Position numbers and translations under genes: made by a program. Positions 33,887 to 40,011 of a stretch of DNA of 40,011 nucleotides are shown here, in pieces. A model generated the notes under the pieces. It saw only the letters and a list, made by a program, of their open reading frames with translations, did not search any database and was not told the DNA's origin. Numbering within the stretch: the first letter of the stretch is position 1; each line of letters begins with the position of its first letter. The stretch lies in the NCBI GenBank assembly GCA_024642285.1, contig JAHEBJ010000018.1, positions 1 to 40,011 of the forward strand. The letters are read 5' to 3'. The stretch is from Sphingobacteriales bacterium (GTDB lineage: Bacteria > Bacteroidota > Bacteroidia > Chitinophagales > Chitinophagaceae).

Positions 33887-36800
33887 ATGAGAAAATTTCT
33901 CCTCTATTTTATTCCGATGATTTTTTGTGCATTTGTTATGAATGCCCAAACTTTTAACCAGGAAGAAAATGCTGCGATTGCATTGGTGAATGCCAATAAA
34001 GGCGACATCGGTTTATCTGTTGAAGATATTGCCAATGTAAAAGTTACCAGTACTTATGTTGACAGAACATCCGGAATCAGGTATGTTTATCTTAATCAAA
34101 CTTACCAGGATATTCCTGTTTACAATCAAATACTGGTATTGGCTTTTAAAGCCGACCGTCTGCTATCTAAAGCCGGAACTTTTAATAAAAGCATTGCTAA
34201 ACTGGCAAACGGAACTGTTGATGTGCCTGCTGTTTCTGCAGAATCGGCGGTACAGGCTGCCATTGCCGACAGAGGCTTAGTTGCTTCGCAGCCGGCTATT
34301 GCAATTAGTAGAAAAGAGAATGCAAGTTTAATTGAGTTTGGAAATTTGGGTGTGTCCCGTGAAAATATCACTGCGCAGTTAATGTGGACGACAGTGGAAG
34401 ATTCTAGAAATGTTCATCTTGCCTGGCAGGTGTACATCATTCCAAAAACCAGTTCCGATTACTGGTTGGTTAGAATTGATGCTTCTAACAGCAGGACTTT
34501 AGCGGTTGATAACTTAACTGTTTATTGTAATTGGGATGATCCTGATCACGTTTTTGAATTTGGAAAAGAACATGCGCACCAACCTGCTGGAGAGATGTTT
34601 GGAGGAAACCCGCTTTTTGATTTTAAAGCGATCAATAAACTGAATGTTCAAAATGCAGCCAGTCCTTTGTTGGCTGATAATGCAGATTACCGTGTTGTTC
34701 CCTTTCCTTTTGAAGCGCCTACTTTCATGCCGCCGCCAATAAGTACGGCACACGCATTGAGGACAAATCCCTGGACAGCTGCTTCTGCAAATGCGTCAAC
34801 TTTAAAATGGCATAGTACTGCTGCAACCGGTTCTGATTTTAATTATACCAGAGGTAACAATGTTTGGGCTTATCATGATCGTAATAATAATAACAGTGGC
34901 GATCCTGCCCGCTCGGCAACCTCTACTACTGCGTTGCCTAATCTTACATTTAATTTTACACCCGATTATACTTTGGAGCCAACAGTTACAACTCCTCCAA
35001 ATCAACAATTTAATATCACTAATTTATTTTACTGGAATAATATCATTCATGATATTTTGTATGCCTATGGATTTGATGAACCCGGAGGTAATTTTCAAAC
35101 GAATAATTTAAGCAGAGGTGGCGCAGGAAATGATCATGTATTAGCCGAAGCCCAAGATGGCAGTGGAAATAACAACGCTAACTTTTCAACACCTGCTGAT
35201 GGTGGAAGTGGAAGGATGCAAATGTACTTGTGGACAGCGCCAACACCAGATAGAGATGGTGATGTTGACAATGGAATTGTAGTTCACGAATTTGGCCATG
35301 GGCTTAGTAACCGTTTAACAGGCGGACCTTCCGCTGCAGGTTGCTTGGGAAATGCGGAGCAAATGGGTGAGGGCTGGAGCGATTACTATGCATTGATGTT
35401 TACACAGGATTGGGCAACTGCAACTTTGAATACCGGTTTTAATTCACCACGTGGAATTGGAACCTATGCTTTAAATCAAGGCCCTACAGGACTTGGAATT
35501 CGTACACAAAGATATTGCACCGATTTTACAGTTAATAATAAAGTGTACCTGGCATCTTTGCCAACCGGTCCTCACCCACGTGGTGAGATATGGTGTGCTA
35601 CATTATGGGATATGACATGGAATATCATTAATCAGGTTGGAGTTATCAATCCTAATTTATATAACCTTGCTGGTGGTGGCGGTAATGCGATTGCTATGAA
35701 ATTGGTTACGGAAGGAATGAAACTACAACAATGCAGCCCCGGATTTATCAGCGGAAGAAATGCAATTTTACAAGCCGACCAGAATTTATATGGTGGTTTG
35801 TACAGTTGTTCAATCTGGGAAGCTTTCAGAAGAAGAGGAATGGGTGCATTTGCATCAGAAGGATCTACCGCAAGTGTAACCGATCAGGTTCCTGACTTTA
35901 GTCCTCCAACAACTTTAGGAGCTGCAGTAAGTGCAACTACTATTCCCGAAGGATTTAATTTAACATACACTAATAGTGTAACGACTTGTGCAACCGTTTC
36001 GGGTTATACATTAAGAGATACGCTGCCTGCTAATGTAACTTATGTTAGTGGTGGAACTTATGATGCACCAAACAGGGTGGTAAGTTTCCCTGTTAATCAG
36101 GGAGCTGGAACTACCAACTATCCTTTCATTGTTAATGTGAATATTGGTAGTTACTTCCCGCCTGTGAATTTAATAAATGAGCCGGTTGCCGGAAGTACAA
36201 TTCCTGCATCATGGACAACTACAGCTCCTCTAGGATCTGTTTGGACGGTGGTGAATACACAAAGCAACAGTGCTCCTAATGCCTTCTTTGTTGCCAATCT
36301 GCCTGCAGATGGTGATCAAAGATTGGAGACTACGAACTCGATCGCTCTGCCTGCCAACTCATATCCAAAACTAAGCTTCTGGCATCGTTTCAATACTGAA
36401 GACGGATGGGACGGAGGTGTTGTGGAAATAAGTACCAATGGTGGTACAACCTGGATCGATCTTGGTCCTTACATGACAGCAGGTGCTTACAATGGTGGCC
36501 TTGGTGTTTCACCAAATAATCCAATAGGAGGCCGGCCTGCTTTCACTGGATTGACCCCAGGAACAGCATTTATGAATACCATTATCAACCTGTCTTCTTT
36601 TGCAGGTCAATCAGTTAAACTTCGTTTCCGCTTTGGTTCCGATAATAATACAACAGCTCCTACTTCACCAGCTGGCTGGTGGGTTGATGATATTACGTTA
36701 GATGCTTTGGCTGCAGTTCAAATGCGCTCAAGCTTGTTCAATGCTTCAAATACAAGAGTATCGTTCAAAGATCTGATCACTGAAATTACCCCAATAGTTG

Positions 36801-39800
36801 CTTGTGCACCAACCATTACACAGCAGCCGGTAAATGCAGCTGCATGCGCAGGTACATCGGTTACCTATACTTGTGTAGGAACTGCAACCGGAGGTGTCAC
36901 CTATCAATGGCAGTTAAGTACAACCGGTATTGGCGGTACTTTTAACAACCTCGCTAATGGAGCACCATACTCAGGTGTTACAACTTCAACGCTTACTATC
37001 AATCCAACTGCTGTTGGCTTAAACGGATATTATTATCGTTGTGTGGTAACTGGTACTTGTGCGCCAAATGCTATTAGCGATCCTGCCAGATTAGATGTGG
37101 CCGCGGCTTCAGTTGGTGGTACAATTAATCCTGCAAATACAAATGTTTGCGGAACGACCAACAGCGGTCTGTTGACACTTTCAGGTCATAACGGAAACAT
37201 ATTACGTTGGGAAACTGCAACAAACCTTGCGGGTCCGTGGACAACTATTGTAAATACATCTACCACCTATACTTTTAATAATGTTACGCAAACAACTTAC
37301 TACCGTGCGGTGGTTCAGTTTGCAGGCTGTGCACCGGCTAATTCTTCCGTTGCAACTGTAACTTTTGCAGCTGCTTTACCAATGCAGATTGTGGCCGATC
37401 CAGGTACAACATTATGTGCAGGTGACCCTGCATTGTTAACTGTGATGGAAGGAAACTTTACTACTGCAAATCCATCTACTCCAACAACTGGAGGAAATGG
37501 TCAGGCTTTGATTGCATTTAATATTACTAACAACAATGCTTTCCCGGTAACCTTCACCGAAATCGCAAGCCGTGCAAGAAATACGGGCTCTCTAAATGCA
37601 AGAGTATTCTTTAAGGCATCACCAATTGCCGGTCCTCCGGGTGCTATCAGCGCAGCGAATGGATGGAACCAGTTTGGTGCTGGAACAAGTACTGCAACAG
37701 CTGGTGTAGTACATACGTTCCTTACAGGCCTAACCCTTGTTATTCCACCAGCAGCAACATATGGTATTGCATTGGAAGGATTGGTAGGTGCAGCGGCAGG
37801 TATTGACTATACCAATGGCGGTGGAATTGTAACATATACTAATGGAGGATGTACTATAACAACTGGTGGTAATGTTGGTTATGGCGGTGCAGCAGCTCCG
37901 GCAGCTCCAACCTTTAACCCAAGGAATTTTAACGGTTCCGTAAAATTGGTTGGAGGCGCTTTAACTCCAGTAACTACCGGAACATTTATGTGGTCACCTC
38001 CGGGAGGATTAAGCTCAACTACAACGAATCCGGTTGCTGCATCTCCGATGACTACAACTACGTATACTGTAAACCATGATAATGGCGCAGGTTGTCTACG
38101 CCAGGCTAATATTACGATTACAGTTAATGAGCGTCCGAGGGTAACAGTTCAACCAACTAATACAACAGCATGTAACACAACAACAGCAAGCTTTACAGTA
38201 GCCGGTGTTGGTACAGGGCTGACTTACCAATGGCAGGTTAGCACTGCTGGTATAGCCGGACCATATGTTAATATTCCTGCGGGTGCTCCTTATTCTGGAG
38301 AAACAACCGCGACATTGACAATTAATCCGGTTGCTAGTATTATGAATGGCTATGCTTACCGTTGCGTGCTTAGCGGTATTTGTGCTCCAGGAGTTCCTCC
38401 TTTGAATATATCTAGTGGTGCTGTGTTGTCTGTTAATCCTTTGCCAGTAGTAACTGTTACTCCAACATCGGGTTGCGGTGGCGTGGCCGGTAGTAATGGA
38501 TTGTTGTTGACTGCCTCAGGTGCAAGTACCTATACCTGGGCTCCAATAACTGGATTGTACACGAACGCAGCTGCAACTATCGCTTACACTGGTGGTAATA
38601 GTGCAACTGTTTATGCAGCTCCTACTGCATATACTGAGTATGTAGTTACGGGAACCATTACTGCGACTGGTTGTATGAATACAGCCGTTGCCAAAGTAAA
38701 CTATACACCTCCGGCGCCTACTGTAACACCAGCATCTGTAACGATGTGTTTGGGCGATCCGGCTGTCCGTTTGGTAAGTGCTTCTTCTCAGTCCTTCTCA
38801 AGCAGTTTCAGTTCCGGAACGGTGAATATTGTTATACCTGATGGTCCTAGCATTCCTCCGGTTCCAACTTCATATCCCGCAACTACCTCTAACATAACTG
38901 TTTCAGGTATACCTGCAGGAGCAACTATTGCTAATGTAAGGGCAAGGTTAAATGTTACCCATGCTTATGTGAGTGACCTGGTAATTGCCTTGAAAGCGCC
39001 AAATGGCCAGATTATCAACCTTAGCGCATTGCTTAACCGGACCAATAACGCGGGTGCAAACTTTACCAATACGGTGATCAGTTCTTCCGGAACTACGGTT
39101 CAAAGTGCTGGAACAGCGCCTTATACAGGTACATTTAGGGCTGACCTGGCTGCGGCAACCTTTACGGCTTTTGGATTTACATTCCCCGGTGGACCAGTTG
39201 GATATGTGCCAACCTCAACTGCGTGGAACAGCATGTATACCACAGCAAACGGCGTTTGGTCTATCGGTATCTATGATGCCGGTGCTCCTGATGGAGGGGT
39301 ACTGAATAACTGGTCGTTAGATATAGATTATGTAATCGGTGTTCCTTCTACACCCGCAACATGGTCGCCAATAGCTGGGTTGTTTAACGACGCAGCGGCA
39401 ACAATACCATATGCAGGAACTGAAAGGGATACTGTTTGGACCAGACCAACGCCTTCAGGAACTTACAACTACCAGGCTACGGTTAAGAGTATGGATCCAA
39501 GTGGATCTTTGGCGCTTCCGCCGCAGGCAGCAACTTTCACCGGTAATGTAAGAGGATATTGGTTCACTGCACCAAGCGCATTTGTGATGACTGCTTTGCA
39601 GGTTCCTACTGATGCTTCTAGTGGCAACCAAAGTATTTCCGTTGTAAGATTTAACGGAGCTACACCGCCACCTGCATTTCCGGGAACAACCAATGCATTT
39701 ACTACATTGTTTCTAACACAAAATAATCCTACAACAGGTTCTATACCGGTTAATATACCGATAGCGGCTGGTGATGTGATTGGAATTTTAGGATACCGCG

Positions 39801-40011
39801 GAACAACAAACTCTTATGCTGCAAATGGGCCACAAACTGTTGTTATCAACGGGGCGAATGTTACGCTGACAAGAATGGGTATGCAATTTCCGCTAACTAC
39901 TACTGCTCCCCAGGATATCTGGCAGGAAGCCGCTTTCGGAATTTCGAGAGTATCTTTTGATTACGGATTGGGATTAGCTCAGTGTACTTCACCAGCACGT
40001 ACAGTTGTTGT
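33887..40011 (+). CDS. Giant secreted M36 (fungalysin) metallopeptidase with Ig-like, P-domain and repeat modules; 3' end outside window
   Basis: An uninterrupted frame of 2,041 codons runs from ATG 33887 to the window end. Residues 1-20 are a signal peptide (ending MNA). Residues ~25-130 are a fungalysin/thermolysin-type propeptide (SGIRYVYLNQTYQDIPVYN). The M36 catalytic region spans about 280-665, with zinc motif H467-E-F-G-H471 and third ligand E495 in GEGWSDYYALM. After it come a DUF11-like beta domain (~680-760), a MAM/CUB-like domain ending GWWVDDITLD (~766-945), Ig-like domain 1 (~973-1073), a beta domain (~1165-1365), Ig-like domain 2 (~1422-1520), a P/Homo B domain (~1650-1816) and more beta sandwich. 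It should be exported and probably T9SS sorted, with the sorting domain beyond the edge. It likely degrades extracellular protein. Confidence 0.9.
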   Translation, partial: MRKFLLYFIPMIFCAFVMNAQTFNQEENAAIALVNANKGDIGLSVEDIANVKVTSTYVDRTSGIRYVYLNQTYQDIPVYNQILVLAFKADRLLSKAGTFNKSIAKLANGTVDVPAVSAESAVQAAIADRGLVASQPAIAISRKENASLIEFGNLGVSRENITAQLMWTTVEDSRNVHLAWQVYIIPKTSSDYWLVRIDASNSRTLAVDNLTVYCNWDDPDHVFEFGKEHAHQPAGEMFGGNPLFDFKAINKLNVQNAASPLLADNADYRVVPFPFEAPTFMPPPISTAHALRTNPWTAASANASTLKWHSTAATGSDFNYTRGNNVWAYHDRNNNNSGDPARSATSTTALPNLTFNFTPDYTLEPTVTTPPNQQFNITNLFYWNNIIHDILYAYGFDEPGGNFQTNNLSRGGAGNDHVLAEAQDGSGNNNANFSTPADGGSGRMQMYLWTAPTPDRDGDVDNGIVVHEFGHGLSNRLTGGPSAAGCLGNAEQMGEGWSDYYALMFTQDWATATLNTGFNSPRGIGTYALNQGPTGLGIRTQRYCTDFTVNNKVYLASLPTGPHPRGEIWCATLWDMTWNIINQVGVINPNLYNLAGGGGNAIAMKLVTEGMKLQQCSPGFISGRNAILQADQNLYGGLYSCSIWEAFRRRGMGAFASEGSTASVTDQVPDFSPPTTLGAAVSATTIPEGFNLTYTNSVTTCATVSGYTLRDTLPANVTYVSGGTYDAPNRVVSFPVNQGAGTTNYPFIVNVNIGSYFPPVNLINEPVAGSTIPASWTTTAPLGSVWTVVNTQSNSAPNAFFVANLPADGDQRLETTNSIALPANSYPKLSFWHRFNTEDGWDGGVVEISTNGGTTWIDLGPYMTAGAYNGGLGVSPNNPIGGRPAFTGLTPGTAFMNTIINLSSFAGQSVKLRFRFGSDNNTTAPTSPAGWWVDDITLDALAAVQMRSSLFNASNTRVSFKDLITEITPIVACAPTITQQPVNAAACAGTSVTYTCVGTATGGVTYQWQLSTTGIGGTFNNLANGAPYSGVTTSTLTINPTAVGLNGYYYRCVVTGTCAPNAISDPARLDVAAASVGGTINPANTNVCGTTNSGLLTLSGHNGNILRWETATNLAGPWTTIVNTSTTYTFNNVTQTTYYRAVVQFAGCAPANSSVATVTFAAALPMQIVADPGTTLCAGDPALLTVMEGNFTTANPSTPTTGGNGQALIAFNITNNNAFPVTFTEIASRARNTGSLNARVFFKASPIAGPPGAISAANGWNQFGAGTSTATAGVVHTFLTGLTLVIPPAATYGIALEGLVGAAAGIDYTNGGGIVTYTNGGCTITTGGNVGYGGAAAPAAPTFNPRNFNGSVKLVGGALTPVTTGTFMWSPPGGLSSTTTNPVAASPMTTTTYTVNHDNGAGCLRQANITITVNERPRVTVQPTNTTACNTTTASFTVAGVGTGLTYQWQVSTAGIAGPYVNIPAGAPYSGETTATLTINPVASIMNGYAYRCVLSGICAPGVPPLNISSGAVLSVNPLPVVTVTPTSGCGGVAGSNGLLLTASGASTYTWAPITGLYTNAAATIAYTGGNSATVYAAPTAYTEYVVTGTITATGCMNTAVAKVNYTPPAPTVTPASVTMCLGDPAVRLVSASSQSFSSSFSSGTVNIVIPDGPSIPPVPTSYPATTSNITVSGIPAGATIANVRARLNVTHAYVSDLVIALKAPNGQIINLSALLNRTNNAGANFTNTVISSSGTTVQSAGTAPYTGTFRADLAAATFTAFGFTFPGGPVGYVPTSTAWNSMYTTANGVWSIGIYDAGAPDGGVLNNWSLDIDYVIGVPSTPATWSPIAGLFNDAAATIPYAGTERDTVWTRPTPSGTYNYQATVKSMDPSGSLALPPQAATFTGNVRGYWFTAPSAFVMTALQVPTDASSGNQSISVVRFNGATPPPAFPGTTNAFTTLFLTQNNPTTGSIPVNIPIAAGDVIGILGYRGTTNSYAANGPQTVVINGANVTLTRMGMQFPLTTTAPQDIWQEAAFGISRVSFDYGLGLAQCTSPARTVV

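Noticed and set aside
34860-35111. Plus-strand hydrophobic ORF inside the M36 gene
   Set aside because: It is an out-of-frame shadow; the M36 frame is continuous with recognisable domains here.
39469-39693. Minus-strand ORF within the M36 gene, and similar shadow frames elsewhere
   Set aside because: Opposite-strand shadow of a long, clearly protein-like frame.
1-40011. Search for CRISPR arrays, transposases, phage genes, toxin-antitoxin pairs, restriction systems or riboswitches
   Set aside because: None could be recognised; no regularly spaced repeats, integrases or known defence motifs are seen.

Overview
The window is ordinary chromosomal DNA from a member of the Bacteroidota, most likely a chitinophaga/sphingobacteria-type lineage. 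The evidence is a gliding-motility/type IX secretion (T9SS) type B sorting domain on a PKD-repeat surface protein, very large Ig-rich secreted proteins, phylum-type promoters (-7 element TAnnTTTG) including a perfect match placed correctly in front of rnpB, low-GC intergenic DNA, bacillithiol synthesis (BshB1), and Bacteroidota-typical families such as DUF4294, DUF2279 and SHOCT proteins. No phage, transposase, integrase, plasmid, CRISPR or recognisable defence gene is visible. Layout: positions 1-3.5 kb (minus strand) hold a partial EthD-like protein, a PLP enzyme of the D-threonine aldolase/D-serine dehydratase family, a secreted SHOCT protein and a membrane Fe-S protein of the HdrD/GlpC kind. 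From 3.6 to 12.7 kb lie a PyrR-like phosphoribosyltransferase, a DUF2279 protein, a phosphohexomutase, an isoaspartyl methyltransferase with an altered SAM loop, a queuosine-precursor transporter, a 992-residue T9SS type B PKD protein and a secreted thioredoxin. From 12.7 to 14.1 kb there are two tiny membrane proteins and a MycE/CmcI-like methyltransferase, followed by rnpB (RNase P RNA) with promoter and terminator. From 14.8 to 20.1 kb runs a tight minus-strand cluster: nucleoside phosphorylase, dapF, DinB-like protein, CorA, NUDIX hydrolase, GNAT acetyltransferase and a lipoprotein prolyl-aminopeptidase-like hydrolase. Three of the junctions are 4-base ATGA overlaps, so the genes are probably translationally coupled. 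A tRNA-Cys gene with its own terminator starts the next region, followed by a membrane protein, glnS, a DUF1003 protein, a fatty acid desaturase, bshB1, a DUF4294 protein and a lipoprotein. The lipoprotein's 3' end overlaps that of ccmF by 74 bases tail to tail. ccmF and ccmE form a cytochrome c maturation pair, and CcmE carries a CxxxY in place of the usual HxxxY haem site. At 29.3-32.2 kb an agmatinase-family gene, a membrane protein and a cysteine-rich radical SAM protein form an operon. The last 6.1 kb are one uninterrupted open frame: a secreted M36 (fungalysin) metallopeptidase of more than 2,041 residues with Ig-like repeats and a proprotein-convertase P domain, cut off by the window end. 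I do not see a convincing new multi-gene system. The observations most worth following up are the variant CcmE, the cysteine-cluster radical SAM protein with its partners, the modular M36 giant, the PCMT motif change and two palindromic intergenic repeats.
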